Source: Pseudomonas viridiflava
GTDB lineage: Bacteria > Pseudomonadota > Gammaproteobacteria > Pseudomonadales > Pseudomonadaceae
Direction: 5' to 3'
Assembly: GCA_900596015.1 (NCBI GenBank)
Contig: UVIF01000001.1
Location: 700,513 to 764,512, forward strand
DNA: 64,000 nt
Shown: one piece after another, positions 33,504-43,886 of the stretch
Numbering within the stretch: the first letter of the stretch is position 1
Layout: each line of letters opens with the position of its first letter
Made by a program: the position numbers and the translations under genes
Notes under the pieces: model-generated
Database searches by the model: none
Told to the model about the DNA's origin: nothing
What the model saw: the letters and a program-made list of their open reading frames with translations, nothing else

Positions 33504-36500
33504 ATGTCTAAATTCTTTATCGACCGCCCCATTTTCGCCTGGGTTCTTGCCCTGGTGATCATGCTGGTGGGTGGGCTGGCCATTCTCAAGCTGCCCATCA
33601 ACCAATACCCGGCCATCGCGCCGACCGCCATCGACATCCAGGTCACCTACCCAGGTGCGTCCGCACAGACCGTGCAGGACACCGTGGTACAGATCATCGA
33701 GCAGCAGCTCAACGGTATCGACAACCTGCGTTACGTTTCCTCGGAAAGCAACTCCGACGGCAGCATGACCATCAGCGTCACCTTCAACCAGGGCACCAAC
33801 CCCGATATTGCCCAGGTGCAGGTGCAGAACAAGCTCAACCTGGCCACCCCACTGTTGCCGCAGGAAGTGCAGCAACAGGGCCTGCGCGTCACCAAGTCGG
33901 TGAAGAACTTCCTGTTGGTGATCGGCCTGGTGGCCGAAGACGACACGCTGACCCGTGAAGACTTGTCCAACTACATCGTCTCCAACATCCAGGACCCGAT
34001 CTCGCGGACCTCGGGCGTGGGCGACTTCCAGGTGTTCGGTTCGCAGTACGCCATGCGCATCTGGCTGGACCCGGCCAAGTTGAACAAGTATCAACTGACT
34101 CCGGTAGAAATCAGCGCCGCGATCAGCGCGCAGAACGTGCAGATCGCCACCGGTCAGCTCGGCGGCTTGCCAGCCGTGCCTGGCACCCAGCTCAACGCCA
34201 CCATCATCGGCAAGACCCGCCTGCAGACCGCCGAGCAGTTCGGCAACATTCTGCTCAAGGTCGACGCTGACGGTTCACAGGTACGTCTCAAGGACGTTGC
34301 GCGCATCGCCCTGGGCGGCCAGAGCTACAGCATCGACGCCCAGTTCAACGGCAAGCCGGCCTCGGGCATGGCGATCAAGCTGGCCTCGGGCGCCAACGCG
34401 CTGGACACGGCCAAGGCGATTCGTGCCACCGTGGCCAACCTGGAGCCGTTCTTTCCGCCTGGCATGAAAGTGGTTTACCCGTACGACACCACGCCGACCG
34501 TGACCGAGTCGATTTCCGGCGTCGTGCACACGCTGATCGAAGCGATCGTGCTGGTGTTCCTGGTGATGTACCTGTTCCTGCAGAACTTCCGCGCCACGGT
34601 CATCACGACCATGACGGTACCGGTGGTACTGCTCGGCACTTTCGGCATCCTCGCCGCGTTCGGTTTCACCATCAATACCTTGACCATGTTCGGCATGATC
34701 CTGGCCATCGGGCTATTGGTGGACGATGCGATCGTGGTGGTGGAGAACGTCGAGCGGGTCATGGCGGAGGAGCACTTGTCGCCCAAGGAGGCGACCAAGA
34801 AGTCGATGGAGCAGATCCAGGGCGCGCTGGTCGGTATCGCCATGGTGCTCTCGGCGGTATTGCTGCCGATGGCTTTCTTCGGCGGCTCCACCGGTGTGAT
34901 CTACAAACAGTTCTCGATCACCATCGTTTCGGCCATGGCGCTATCGGTACTGGTCGCGCTGATCTTCACCCCGGCATTGTGCGCCACCATGCTCAAGCCG
35001 ATCGATCCGGAAAAACACGGCCAGCCCAAGCGCGGGTTCTTCGGCTGGTTCAACCGAACCTTCGACCGCAGCGTGGTCAGCTACGAGAACGGCGTGAAGC
35101 GCATGGTCACGCACAAGCTGCCGGCGTTCATCGTTTATCTGATCATTTTCGCTGGCATGATCTTCCTGTTCACCCGCATCCCTTCGGCGTTCCTGCCTGA
35201 AGAAGACCAGGGCGTCATTTTCGCCCAGGTGCAGACGCCTGCAGGCTCCTCGGCCGAGCGGACGCAGAAGGTCATCGACGAGATGCGCACCTTCCTGCTC
35301 GATGGGGAAAACGGCGAAGGCGCGGGTGTGAAGTCGGTGTTCAGTGTCAACGGCTTCAACTTCGCCGGCCGCGGCCAGAGTTCGGGCCTGGCGTTCGTCA
35401 TGCTCAAACCCTGGGGTGAGCGCGACGCCGAAACGACCGTGTTCAAGATCGCCGAGCGTGCGCAGAAACATTTCGCCAGCTTCCGCGATGCCATGGTCTT
35501 CGCCGTAGTTCCGCCTTCGGTATTGGAACTGGGTAACGCATCGGGCTTCGACTTCTACCTGCAGGATCAGGGCGGGGTTGGCCACGAAAAACTGCTCGAG
35601 GCACGCAACCAGTTCCTCGGCATGGCTGCCCAGAGCAAGATCCTGGCTGGCGTGCGTCCCAACGGTCTGAACGACGAGCCGCAGTACCAGCTCACCGTGG
35701 ATGACGAGAAGGCCAGTGCCCTGGGCATCACCTTGTCGACCATCAACCAGACCCTGTCCATCGCTTTGGGCGGTAGCTACGTCAACGACTTCATCGACCG
35801 CGGTCGGGTGAAGAAAGTCTATGTACAGGGCGAAGCGGCAGCGCGGATGACCCCTGAAGACTTGAACAAGTGGTACGTGCGCAACGACTCCGGCACCATG
35901 GTGCCGCTGTCGGCCATCGCCACCGGCGAGTGGATCTACGGTTCGCCTAAACTGTCGCGCTACAACGGCGTGGCGGCGATGGAAATCCTGGGTACGCCGG
36001 CACCGGGCTACAGTTCGGGTGACGCCATGGCCGAGGTCGAGGCGCTGGCGAAGAAGCTGCCGGATGGTATCGGCTATTCGTTCACCGGTCTGTCGTACGA
36101 AGAACGTCTGTCCGGCTCTCAGGCCCCAGCGCTCTATGCGATCTCGCTGCTGTTCGTCTTCCTCTGTCTGGCAGCCCTGTATGAAAGCTGGTCGATCCCG
36201 ATCGCAGTGCTTCTGGTGGTGCCGCTCGGTGTCATCGGTGCGTTGATTGCCACGAGCATGCGTGGCTTGTCCAATGACGTGTTCTTCCAGGTAGGCCTGT
36301 TGGTGACGGTGGGGTTGGCGGCGAAGAACGCCATTCTGATCGTCGAGTTCGCCAAGGAACTGCACGAACAGGGCAAGAGCCTGGTCGATGCAGCGGCCGA
36401 AGCGTGCCGCATGCGTCTGCGGCCGATCATCATGACGTCCCTGGCGTTCATCCTCGGCGTTGTTCCGCTGGCGATTTCCAGCGGCGCAGGTTCAGGCAGC

Positions 36501-36680
36501 CAACATGCCATCGGTACCGGGGTGATCGGCGGTATGATCACCGCTACCGTCCTGGCAATCTTCTGGGTGCCGATGTTCTACGTGGCCGTGTCGTCGATGT
36601 TCAAGAGCAAATACGACAAGGAACACGAGAAGGACAAGGGCAACGACAAAGCCATCACACACGAAGAGGCTGGCCAATGA
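33504..36680 (+). CDS. ttgB: TtgB, RND drug/solvent efflux transporter
   Basis: The protein is 1058 residues and is a full-length HAE1-type RND transporter of the AcrB/MexB family. The N-terminus [20 protein letters not shown] is the first membrane helix. The proton-relay acidic pair lies in [17 protein letters not shown] near residues 407-408, and the lysine-bearing second-half helix with [21 protein letters not shown] is present. The large periplasmic loops are intact. It exports antibiotics and organic solvents via TtgC. Its stop overlaps the start of ttgC by four bases (ATGA). Confidence 0.96.
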   Translation: MSKFFIDRPIFAWVLALVIMLVGGLAILKLPINQYPAIAPTAIDIQVTYPGASAQTVQDTVVQIIEQQLNGIDNLRYVSSESNSDGSMTISVTFNQGTNPDIAQVQVQNKLNLATPLLPQEVQQQGLRVTKSVKNFLLVIGLVAEDDTLTREDLSNYIVSNIQDPISRTSGVGDFQVFGSQYAMRIWLDPAKLNKYQLTPVEISAAISAQNVQIATGQLGGLPAVPGTQLNATIIGKTRLQTAEQFGNILLKVDADGSQVRLKDVARIALGGQSYSIDAQFNGKPASGMAIKLASGANALDTAKAIRATVANLEPFFPPGMKVVYPYDTTPTVTESISGVVHTLIEAIVLVFLVMYLFLQNFRATVITTMTVPVVLLGTFGILAAFGFTINTLTMFGMILAIGLLVDDAIVVVENVERVMAEEHLSPKEATKKSMEQIQGALVGIAMVLSAVLLPMAFFGGSTGVIYKQFSITIVSAMALSVLVALIFTPALCATMLKPIDPEKHGQPKRGFFGWFNRTFDRSVVSYENGVKRMVTHKLPAFIVYLIIFAGMIFLFTRIPSAFLPEEDQGVIFAQVQTPAGSSAERTQKVIDEMRTFLLDGENGEGAGVKSVFSVNGFNFAGRGQSSGLAFVMLKPWGERDAETTVFKIAERAQKHFASFRDAMVFAVVPPSVLELGNASGFDFYLQDQGGVGHEKLLEARNQFLGMAAQSKILAGVRPNGLNDEPQYQLTVDDEKASALGITLSTINQTLSIALGGSYVNDFIDRGRVKKVYVQGEAAARMTPEDLNKWYVRNDSGTMVPLSAIATGEWIYGSPKLSRYNGVAAMEILGTPAPGYSSGDAMAEVEALAKKLPDGIGYSFTGLSYEERLSGSQAPALYAISLLFVFLCLAALYESWSIPIAVLLVVPLGVIGALIATSMRGLSNDVFFQVGLLVTVGLAAKNAILIVEFAKELHEQGKSLVDAAAEACRMRLRPIIMTSLAFILGVVPLAISSGAGSGSQHAIGTGVIGGMITATVLAIFWVPMFYVAVSSMFKSKYDKEHEKDKGNDKAITHEEAGQ

Positions 36681-38131
36681 GCAAGTCACTGATATCCATC
36701 GCTGTCGCCGCCTTCGTGCTCGGCGGCTGCTCGATGATCCCCGAGTACCAGCAGCCTGCCCTGCCAGTGGCCGAGCAGTTCCCGCAAGGCGAGGCCTATG
36801 CGCCCGCCGATGCGGCCGAGGTGGCTGCGGCCGAACAAGGCTGGCGACAGTTCTTCACCGACCCGGCGCTCGAGCGCCTGGTGCAGGTGGCGCTGCAGAA
36901 CAACCGCGACCTGCGCGTGGCGGCCCTGAACATCGAGGCCTACCGGGCGCAGTACCGCATCCAGCGCGCCGATCTGTTCCCGGCCATCAACGCCGACGGC
37001 ACCGGTACGCGTCAGCGCACGCCGGCCGACCTGTCACAGCTTGGCGAGTCGGGCATCTCCAGCCAGTACGGGGTGACCCTGGGCGTCAGCGCCTATGAAC
37101 TGGACCTGTGGGGCCGCATCCGCAGCCTCAACGAACAGGCGCTGCAAACCTACCTGTCCAGCGAAGAGGCACGTCGTTCCACGCAGATCAGCCTGGTGGC
37201 CAACGTGGCCAATGCCTACCTGACCTGGCAAGCCGACCAGGCGCTGCTGAAGCTGACCCAGGACACCCTGGGCGCCTTCGAACAGAGCCTCAAGCTGACC
37301 AGCCGCAGCACCGAAGTGGGCGTGTCCTCGGCCCTGGACCTGAGCCAGGCGCGCACCGCGGTGGAAACCGCACGTGTCAGCCTGGCCCGTTACCAGCGCC
37401 AGGTGGCTCAGGACCGCAACAGCCTGACCATGCTGCTGGGCACGCGCATTCCAGTGGACCTGCCCGAGGGCCGTGGCCTGGATGCCGACCTGCTCAGCGA
37501 AGTACCTGCAGGCATGCCGTCCCAGCTGCTGACCCGGCGCCCGGACATCCTCGAAGCCGAGCACGCCTTGCTCGCTGCCAACGCCAACATCGGCGCGGCT
37601 CGCGCGGCGTTCTTCCCCAGCATCAGCCTGACCGCCAACGCCGGCACGTCGAGCCGCCAGCTGTCCGGTCTGTTCGACGCCGGCTCGGGCAGCTGGTTGT
37701 TCTCGCCCAGCATCAGTTTGCCGATCTTCAACGCCGGTGCGCTGCGTGCGAGCCTGGACTACTCGAAGATCCAGAAAGACATCAACGTGGCCAATTACGA
37801 GAAGGTCATTCAAACGGCCTTCCAGGAAGTGTCCGACGGCCTCGCTGCACGCAAGACCTACAACGAGCAGTTGCAGGCACAGCGTGACTCGGTGCAGGCC
37901 AACCAGGATTACTACCGCTTGGCAGAACGTCGCTATCGGATCGGCATCGACAGCAACCTGACCTTCCTCGATGCGCAGCGCTCGCTGTTCAGTGCCCAGC
38001 AATCGCTGATCACCGACAGGCTTTCGCAGCTGACCAGCGAAGTCAATCTGTACAAGGCTTTGGGTGGCGGCTGGTATGAGCGTACAGGCCAGGCCCAGTT
38101 GGCCCAGCCAGCACAGGCGCCGAAAAGCTGA
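36677..38131 (+). CDS. ttgC: TtgC, outer membrane factor of RND pump
   Basis: The protein is 484 residues and belongs to the OprM/TolC family. A lipoprotein signal ends at LGGC (C18). Two OEP repeats are visible, with [31 protein letters not shown] near residue 76 and [26 protein letters not shown] near residue 300; the paired helices of the tunnel end in [18 protein letters not shown]. It forms the outer-membrane duct for TtgAB. The ATG overlaps the ttgB stop. A strong terminator follows 11 bases after the stop. Confidence 0.95.
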   Translation: MSKSLISIAVAAFVLGGCSMIPEYQQPALPVAEQFPQGEAYAPADAAEVAAAEQGWRQFFTDPALERLVQVALQNNRDLRVAALNIEAYRAQYRIQRADLFPAINADGTGTRQRTPADLSQLGESGISSQYGVTLGVSAYELDLWGRIRSLNEQALQTYLSSEEARRSTQISLVANVANAYLTWQADQALLKLTQDTLGAFEQSLKLTSRSTEVGVSSALDLSQARTAVETARVSLARYQRQVAQDRNSLTMLLGTRIPVDLPEGRGLDADLLSEVPAGMPSQLLTRRPDILEAEHALLAANANIGAARAAFFPSISLTANAGTSSRQLSGLFDAGSGSWLFSPSISLPIFNAGALRASLDYSKIQKDINVANYEKVIQTAFQEVSDGLAARKTYNEQLQAQRDSVQANQDYYRLAERRYRIGIDSNLTFLDAQRSLFSAQQSLITDRLSQLTSEVNLYKALGGGWYERTGQAQLAQPAQAPKS

Positions 38132-38141
38132 AGCGCAACGT

Positions 38142-38181
38142 TGCATAAAAAAACCACCGCCTGCGGTGGTTTTTTTATGCA
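38142..38181 (+). terminator. Rho-independent terminator of ttgABC
   Basis: A long perfect hairpin pairs TGCATAAAAAAACCACCGC with its complement; the GC core ACCACCGC/GCGGTGGT is flanked by A and T runs, so it works for either strand. Confidence 0.92.
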
Positions 38182-38281
38182 GGTCAGGCGGCGACGCGAG
38201 AGGAACATGGATGCCCCTGAAGAAAATGTCACACGGGACTGGCCGAAAGTTCAATCTTGAGCAATAGTGGTCTGATGACCA

Positions 38282-38325
38282 GATAACTGACTTGTTATTA
38301 ACCAGTTAGTTAGTGTTCGGTTATC
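38282..38325 (+). promoter_or_regulatory. Nested inverted repeats upstream of the porin gene
   Basis: Outer arms GATAAC (38282-38287) and GTTATC (38320-38325) enclose inner arms TAACTG (38284-38289) and CAGTTA (38303-38308), in a distinctly A/T-rich stretch. They lie about 135-175 bases before the porin start and could be the operator of a regulator of the porin. Confidence 0.45.
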
Positions 38326-38437
38326 GCACGTATTCCCGCGCGGTCGGTTGAATCGGGCGTCACCCCAACGCACCATCCGCGCAACACTTGGAAACATGCA
38401 TGACCAGCTCGTACAAGCGTGCGTCAATCATAAAATC

Positions 38438-38445
38438 AATAACAA
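38438..38445 (+). promoter_or_regulatory. A-rich AAnAAn motif upstream of the porin gene
   Basis: AATAACAA lies just before the weak ATAGG ribosome binding site of the porin gene and matches the Hfq/Crc target pattern. Confidence 0.5.
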
Positions 38446-38457
38446 TAGGTTTACCCC

Positions 38458-39723
38458 ATGCGCCAGCACTTCCGTCGTTCACCCCGTCTGTTGCCCAACC
38501 TGATTGCGTTGACCGTTGCCACGGCCGCCCTGCCCTCCTTTGCAGCCGAATCCGGCTTCCTGGAAGACGCCAAGGTAGGTCTGAATCTGCGCAACTTCTA
38601 CTTCAACCGCAATCACACCAACCCGGCTTTCCCGCAGAGCAAGTCCGAGGAATGGACCCAGAGCTTCATTCTCGACGCCAAGTCCGGCTATACCCAAGGC
38701 ATGGTCGGCTTCGGTGTGGACGTGCTGGGCATGTACTCGGTCAAGCTCGATGGTGGCCGTGGTACCTATGGCACGCAGTTGTTGCCTGTGCATGACGGCA
38801 ATGACCCGGCCGACGACTTCGGTCGGTTGGGTGTGGCCGCCAAGGCCAAGATATCCAAGACCGTGCTCAAGGTCGGTGAATGGATGCCGGTGCTGCCTAT
38901 CCTGCGCTCGGATGACGGGCGCTCGCTGCCGCAGACTTTCCAGGGCGGACAGGTCACCTCCCAGGAAATCGACGGCCTGACCCTGTACGGCGGCCAGTTC
39001 CGCAAGAACAGCCCGCGCAACGATGCCAGCATGGAGGACATGTTCCTGCAGGGGCGCGCCGGCATCACCTCCGACCGCTTCAACTTCGTCGGTGGCGAAT
39101 ACACCTTCAACGACAAGAACACCTTGGTCGGCCTGTGGAACGCCGAGCTCAAGGACATCTACCAGCAGCAGTACCTGCAGATTCTCCACAGCCAGCCCTT
39201 GGGCGACTGGACCCTGGGTGCCAACCTGGGCTTCTTCCATGGCAAGGAGGACGGCAGCGCACGCGCCGGCGATCTGGACAACAAGACCTGGTCGGCGCTG
39301 CTGTCGGCCAAGTACGGCAGCAACACCTTCTATGTCGGTCTGCAGAAAGTCACCGGCGACAACGGCTGGATGCGCGTCAACGGCACCAGTGGCGGCACCC
39401 TTGCCAACGACAGCTACAACTCCAGCTACGAGAACGCCAAGGAGAAATCCTGGCAGTTGCGCCATGACTTCAACTTCGCCGGCGTCGGTGTACCGGGGCT
39501 GACCCTGATGAACCGCTACATCAGTGGCGACAACGTGCACACCGCCACCGTCACCGACGGCAAGGAATGGGGCCGCGAAACCGAACTGGCCTACACCGTG
39601 CAGTCGGGCACCTTCAAGAGCCTGAACATGCGCTGGCGCAACTCGACCATGCGTCGCGACTACAGCACCAGCGAGTTCGACGAAAACCGCGTGATCGTCA
39701 GCTATCCGTTGAGCATTCTGTAA
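38458..39723 (+). CDS. OprD-family outer membrane porin (BenF/PcaP-like)
   Basis: The protein is 421 residues. A signal peptide ends near FAAES (about residue 30). The mature protein has OprD traits: ESGFLEDAKVGLNLRNFYFNR at the start, DAKSGYTQGMVGFGVDVLGMYSVKLDGG near residue 75, LPILRSDDGRSLPQTFQGG near residue 145, and a final strand ending VSYPLSIL. OprD-type channels take up small carboxylated molecules; its place next to the pca genes suggests an aromatic acid such as 4-hydroxybenzoate, protocatechuate or benzoate. It faces pcaC tail to tail. Confidence 0.88.
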   Translation: MRQHFRRSPRLLPNLIALTVATAALPSFAAESGFLEDAKVGLNLRNFYFNRNHTNPAFPQSKSEEWTQSFILDAKSGYTQGMVGFGVDVLGMYSVKLDGGRGTYGTQLLPVHDGNDPADDFGRLGVAAKAKISKTVLKVGEWMPVLPILRSDDGRSLPQTFQGGQVTSQEIDGLTLYGGQFRKNSPRNDASMEDMFLQGRAGITSDRFNFVGGEYTFNDKNTLVGLWNAELKDIYQQQYLQILHSQPLGDWTLGANLGFFHGKEDGSARAGDLDNKTWSALLSAKYGSNTFYVGLQKVTGDNGWMRVNGTSGGTLANDSYNSSYENAKEKSWQLRHDFNFAGVGVPGLTLMNRYISGDNVHTATVTDGKEWGRETELAYTVQSGTFKSLNMRWRNSTMRRDYSTSEFDENRVIVSYPLSIL

Positions 39724-39771
39724 CCCACGCGCCGGTGACGGGCATGCCGCCCGCACCGGCCTGCTCGGGCG

Positions 39772-40164
39772 TCACTGGCGCGATTCGACACCCAGCTCAT
39801 CCCAGACCGATTCGGCCAGGTGAAACGTTGCGTTGGCCGCGGGAATGCCACAATAGATGGCGCTCTGCATCAACACCTCCTTGATCTCTTCACGGGTAAC
39901 GCCATTGCTGGCCGCCGCACGCAAGTGCAGCTTGAGCTCGTCGTTGCGGTTCATGCCGATCAGCATGGCGATGGTGACCAGGCTGCGGGTATGCCGCGGC
40001 AGGCCCGGACGGGTCCAGATATCGCCCCACGCATGGCGGGTGATCATCTCCTGGAACTCGCTGTTGAACTCGGTCAGGTTGTTCAGGCTGCGCTCCACGT
40101 GCGCCTCGCCCAATACCGCTCGCCTGACTTTGAGCCCTTCGTTGTAGCGTTCTTTTTCGTCCAC
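39772..40164 (-). CDS. pcaC: PcaC, 4-carboxymuconolactone decarboxylase
   Basis: The protein is 130 residues, the normal PcaC length. It decarboxylates 4-carboxymuconolactone to 3-oxoadipate enol-lactone. The core TRSLVTIAMLIGMNRNDELKLHLRAAASNGVTREEIKEVLMQ, running from about residue 60, carries the family's catalytic residues, followed by QSAIYCGIPAANATFHLAESVW. The start is GTG at 40164 with AAGGAG eight bases upstream. pcaD ends 12 bases upstream, so it is last in the pcaB-D-C run. Confidence 0.95.
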   Translation of the reverse strand: MDEKERYNEGLKVRRAVLGEAHVERSLNNLTEFNSEFQEMITRHAWGDIWTRPGLPRHTRSLVTIAMLIGMNRNDELKLHLRAAASNGVTREEIKEVLMQSAIYCGIPAANATFHLAESVWDELGVESRQ

Positions 40165-40176
40165 AGGCGTGCTCCT

Positions 40177-40971
40177 TCAGCGCAATAGAAATTCGACGAC
40201 CCGGTGGCTGAACGGCGCACCGATTTCGACATTGGACAGGTGCGCCGCGGCAAACTCGGCGTACTGCGCACCGGCCACCTGCTCGACGATGAATTGCGCG
40301 TCGGCGGGCGTGGTTACAGCGTCCTCGGTGCCTGCAATCACCAGCAGTGGTACCTCGATAGCGCCCAACTGCTCGCGGAAATCGGCGTCGCGCACGGCCG
40401 CGCAGTTGGCGGCGTAGCCTTGGGGCGAGGTGGCGGCGAGCATGTCGGTGACCCGCCGGGTTTCGTCCGGGTTGGCGTCGGCGAACGCCGGGGTGAACCA
40501 GCGCGCGATGGAGGCGTCGCGCAACGACTGCATGGCCGCCTCGCCCTGCCCAAGGACCATTTCGATCCGAGGGTTCCAGACGTCCTGGGTACCGATTTTC
40601 GCCGCCGTGTTGCAGATCACCAGCTTGTGCAGGCGCTCGCCAGCGTTGATCCCCAGCCATTGGCCGATCAGGCCGCCCATGGACAGGCCGCAGAAGTGCA
40701 CCTTGTCCAGTTGCAGGGCATCGAGCAGCGCGAGCACGTCGCCACCCAACTGCTCGATGGTGTAGGTGCCCGGGGTCACCAGGGATCGGCCATGGCCGCG
40801 GGTGTCGTAGCGCAGTACCCGGAAATGTTCGGTAAAGGCGGCCACTTGGCCGTCCCACATGTGTCGGTCGGTGCCCAGCGAGTTGGACAGCACCAGTACG
40901 GGCTTGTCCTCGGGGCCTTCCAGACTGTAATCGAGTTCGCCGTCGGCGAGTTTTACCTGTGCCACGCTCAT
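40177..40971 (-). CDS. pcaD: PcaD, 3-oxoadipate enol-lactonase
   Basis: The protein is 264 residues and an alpha/beta hydrolase. The catalytic serine is S97 in CGLSMGGLIG, with D217 in AGTEDAV and H244 in AAHLSNVE completing the triad. It hydrolyses 3-oxoadipate enol-lactone to 3-oxoadipate. I prefer the ATG at 40971, which fits PcaD N-termini, although its GAGGAG site lies directly against it; an ATG at 40983 overlaps the pcaB stop and lacks a site. The tight join suggests translational coupling to pcaB. Confidence 0.94.
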   Translation of the reverse strand: MSVAQVKLADGELDYSLEGPEDKPVLVLSNSLGTDRHMWDGQVAAFTEHFRVLRYDTRGHGRSLVTPGTYTIEQLGGDVLALLDALQLDKVHFCGLSMGGLIGQWLGINAGERLHKLVICNTAAKIGTQDVWNPRIEMVLGQGEAAMQSLRDASIARWFTPAFADANPDETRRVTDMLAATSPQGYAANCAAVRDADFREQLGAIEVPLLVIAGTEDAVTTPADAQFIVEQVAGAQYAEFAAAHLSNVEIGAPFSHRVVEFLLR

Positions 40972-40975
40972 CTCC

Positions 40976-42340
40976 TCACGCATTCAAAAGATCGTGTTCG
41001 GCCACCGCCCGCTCGACCCAGACCTGGGCCTGACCCAGGTAGTGCGAGGGGTCGAGCAGACGGTCCAGTTCATTGGCGTCCAAGTGCTCGGTGACCTGCG
41101 GCTCGTCGCCGAGCACCGCGCGCAGATGCCGGCCCTGGGCGACCGCCTGCTTGCAGCACTGTTCCAGCACATGATGTGCGCGGTCGCGACCGATCCGCTG
41201 GGCCAGCACGATGCTGACGGCTTCTGCCAGCACCAGGCCCTGGGTCAGGTCCAGGTTTGCCCGCATGCGCTCAGCGTCGACCTGCATGCCATCGGCAATG
41301 GCCAGGGCCTGCTGCAGCGCGCCGGACACCAGGCAGCAGATTTCCGGCAGGGTCTCCCATTCGGCATGCCACAGCCCCAGGCTGCGCTCGTGTTCCTGCG
41401 GCATGGCGCTGAACAGCGTGGCCAGCAGGCCCGGCACCCGGGTGGCGGCGCCGATGAGCACCGCCGCACCGACCGGGTTGCGCTTGTGCGGCATGGTCGA
41501 GGAACCGCCCTTGCCCGGTGCGGACGGTTCGAACACTTCCGCCGCCTCGGTCTGCATCAGCAGGCTGATGTCCCGGCCCAGCTTGCCTAGGCTGCCGGCC
41601 AACAGACCCAGCACCGAGGCCAGTTCCACCAGTCGGTCGCGCTGGGTATGCCAGGGCTGGTCGGGCAGGTTCAGGTGCAGTTCCTCGGCCAGCGCCTGGG
41701 CCACCGGCATGGCTCGATCGCCGAGGGCGGCCAGGGTGCCCGAGGCACCGCCGAACTGCAGGCAGGCAAGCCGCGGCCTGAGCTCGCGCAGGCGTTGACG
41801 GCTGCGGGTCAGGGCGCCGAGCCAGCCAGAGATCTTCATCCCCAGGGTGACGGGCGTGGCGTGTTGCAGCCAGGTCCGTCCGGGCATCACCGTGGCCGAG
41901 TGGCGACGGGCCTGCTGGCTCAGGGCGTCACCCAGACGCTGCAAGTCGGCTTCGATCAGATCGACTGCCGCCAACAGCTGCAGGACCAGCCCGGTGTCCA
42001 TCACATCCTGGCTGGTCGCACCCAGGTGCACGTAGCGCTCGGCATCGGCGTCGTTGGCGGCGATGGCCTTGCCGAGCATCTTGACCAAGGGAATGGCTGA
42101 ATTACCAGCGCTGGCAATGGCCTGCGCCAAGGCCTGGAAGTCGTATAGCTGGGCCTTGCACGCGGCCTCTATGGAGGCGACTGCCGTGCCGGGGATCACG
42201 CCGACCCGGGCCTGAGCGCGGGCCAGCGCGGCTTCGAAATCGAGCATGCCCTGCACCCGACCGTGGTCGCAGAAGATCTGGCGCATGGCCGGTGCGGTGA
42301 AATAGACATCGAACAACTGATTGTTCGGCGGTTGGCTCAT
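40976..42340 (-). CDS. pcaB: PcaB, 3-carboxy-cis,cis-muconate cycloisomerase
   Basis: The protein is 454 residues of the fumarase/aspartase superfamily. The signature SSTMPHKRNPVGAAVLIGAA lies near residue 280, and the C2 loop has HLGATSQDVMDTGLVLQ near residue 110. It cyclises 3-carboxymuconate to 4-carboxymuconolactone. The ATG at 42340 has a GGGGAG site. It is followed by pcaD and pcaC, and preceded by pcaT 45 bases away. The pcaGH genes for the ring-cleaving dioxygenase are not in this window. Confidence 0.95.
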   Translation of the reverse strand: MSQPPNNQLFDVYFTAPAMRQIFCDHGRVQGMLDFEAALARAQARVGVIPGTAVASIEAACKAQLYDFQALAQAIASAGNSAIPLVKMLGKAIAANDADAERYVHLGATSQDVMDTGLVLQLLAAVDLIEADLQRLGDALSQQARRHSATVMPGRTWLQHATPVTLGMKISGWLGALTRSRQRLRELRPRLACLQFGGASGTLAALGDRAMPVAQALAEELHLNLPDQPWHTQRDRLVELASVLGLLAGSLGKLGRDISLLMQTEAAEVFEPSAPGKGGSSTMPHKRNPVGAAVLIGAATRVPGLLATLFSAMPQEHERSLGLWHAEWETLPEICCLVSGALQQALAIADGMQVDAERMRANLDLTQGLVLAEAVSIVLAQRIGRDRAHHVLEQCCKQAVAQGRHLRAVLGDEPQVTEHLDANELDRLLDPSHYLGQAQVWVERAVAEHDLLNA

Positions 42341-42385
42341 GGAACTCCCCTGCAAGGGCGCGCCAGCGATGGCGCACCCTTGGGC

Positions 42386-43675
42386 TTAATGGTCGGTATG
42401 CAGGTACTTGGGCTGCTTGGGCAAACGCAGGCTGAACAGGAACGCGATGGCCATCATCACCGTGACGTACCAGTAGAACGCGTTTTCGTTGCCCATGTTC
42501 TTCAGGTTCAAGGCGACGAACTCCGCCGATCCGCCAAACACCGCGTTGGCCACCGCGTAGGCCAGGCCGACGCCCAGGGCGCGCACTTGCGGCGGGAACA
42601 TCTCGGCTTTGACCAGGCCACTGATCGAGGTGTAGAAGCTGACGATGGCCAGGGCCAGGGTGATCAGCACGAAGGCCAGGAACGGGCTGGTAACGGTTTT
42701 CAATGCCATGAGGATCGGCAGGGTGCACAAGGTGCCGAGCCCGGCGAACCAGAGCATCGAGGTGCGCCGGCCGATGCGGTCGGCGAGCATGCCGAACAGC
42801 GGCTGCATGCACATGTAGAGGAACAGCGCGCCGGTCATGATCAGGCTGGCGGTCTTGGCGTGCATGCCCGCCGTGTTGACCAGGTATTTCTGCATGTAGG
42901 TGGTGAAGGTGTAGAAAATCAGCGAGCCGCCGGCGGTGTAGCCCAATACGGTGATGAAGGCCGCGCTGTGGTTCTTGAACAGCCCGGCGATGCTGCCGGC
43001 GTCCTTGTCGTTGCGTGTTTCGGCGGTGCTGGTTTCCTTCAGCGTACGGCGCAACAACAGCGAGATGATCGCGGCCACGGCACCGACGAAAAACGGAATG
43101 CGCCAGCCCCAGGCCCGCAGTTCATGCTCGTCGAGAAACTGCTGAAGAATGACCACGGTCAGCACGGCCAGCAGTTGCCCGCCGATCAACGTCACGTACT
43201 GGAACGACGCGAAGAAACCACGCTGACCGCGCAGGGCGACTTCGGACATGTAGGTCGCCGTGGTGCCGTATTCACCGCCTACCGACAGCCCCTGGAACAG
43301 CCGGGCCAGCAGCAGGATGATCGGCGCCCAGACGCCGATGGTGGCGTAGGTCGGCAGGCAGGCGATCACCAGCGAGCCGGCGCACATCATCAGCACCGAG
43401 ATCATCATGGAGTTCTTGCGGCCGTGCTTGTCGGCGACGCGGCCAAACAGCCAGCCACCGATCGGCCGCATCAGAAAGCCTGCGGCGAACACCCCGGCGG
43501 TGTTGACCAGTTGCACGGTTGGATCGTCGGAAGGAAAGAAGGCTGGCGCGAAATAGATGGCGCAGAAGGCGTAGACATAAAAGTCGAACCACTCCACCAG
43601 GTTGCCCGATGAAGCGCCGACGATGGCAAATATGCGCTTCTTGCGCTCCTCACCGGTGTAATGAACTGTTGTCAT
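42386..43675 (-). CDS. pcaT: PcaT-type dicarboxylate permease (MHS family, MFS)
   Basis: The protein is 429 residues with twelve membrane helices in the MHS branch: [20 protein letters not shown] near residue 20, [23 protein letters not shown] near residue 55, [22 protein letters not shown] near residue 118. PcaT in P. putida imports 3-oxoadipate. The N-terminal [10 protein letters not shown] matches KgtP-type permeases, and the protein is clearly a paralog of the one encoded at 24546-25865. A REP pair lies between pcaT and pcaF, and the start at 43675 has a weak site. Confidence 0.88.
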   Translation of the reverse strand: MTTVHYTGEERKKRIFAIVGASSGNLVEWFDFYVYAFCAIYFAPAFFPSDDPTVQLVNTAGVFAAGFLMRPIGGWLFGRVADKHGRKNSMMISVLMMCAGSLVIACLPTYATIGVWAPIILLLARLFQGLSVGGEYGTTATYMSEVALRGQRGFFASFQYVTLIGGQLLAVLTVVILQQFLDEHELRAWGWRIPFFVGAVAAIISLLLRRTLKETSTAETRNDKDAGSIAGLFKNHSAAFITVLGYTAGGSLIFYTFTTYMQKYLVNTAGMHAKTASLIMTGALFLYMCMQPLFGMLADRIGRRTSMLWFAGLGTLCTLPILMALKTVTSPFLAFVLITLALAIVSFYTSISGLVKAEMFPPQVRALGVGLAYAVANAVFGGSAEFVALNLKNMGNENAFYWYVTVMMAIAFLFSLRLPKQPKYLHTDH

Positions 43676-43775
43676 GTTTTAGTTCTCATTGAGGTCGGTA
43701 AAGGCTAGACATAACCTGTTACAACCCCAGGCACAAGGTGATTGGCTGTCTGGGAGGTTGAGGGTTGGCTTTAGG

Positions 43776-43875
43776 GCCTCTTCGCGGGCAGAGCCCGCTC
43801 CCACAAAGTCTCCAAGTGACTCCACACTTCTGTGGGAGCGGGGCGGGCGGCGAGCCCTCTGCCCGCGAAGAGGCC
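43776..43875 (+). repeat. REPIN between pcaF and pcaT, right arm with a 14-base insertion
   Basis: The left REP (43776-43806, CCTCTTCGCGGGCAGAG with CCGCTCCCACA) faces an inverted right REP (43831-43875). The right copy is interrupted after CTGTGGGAGCGGG by GCGGGCGGCGAGCC, a 14-base insertion relative to the copy at 53170-53200; its remainder CTCTGCCCGCGAAGAGGC is normal. Confidence 0.85.
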
Positions 43876-43886
43876 GGTGAAGCCCC

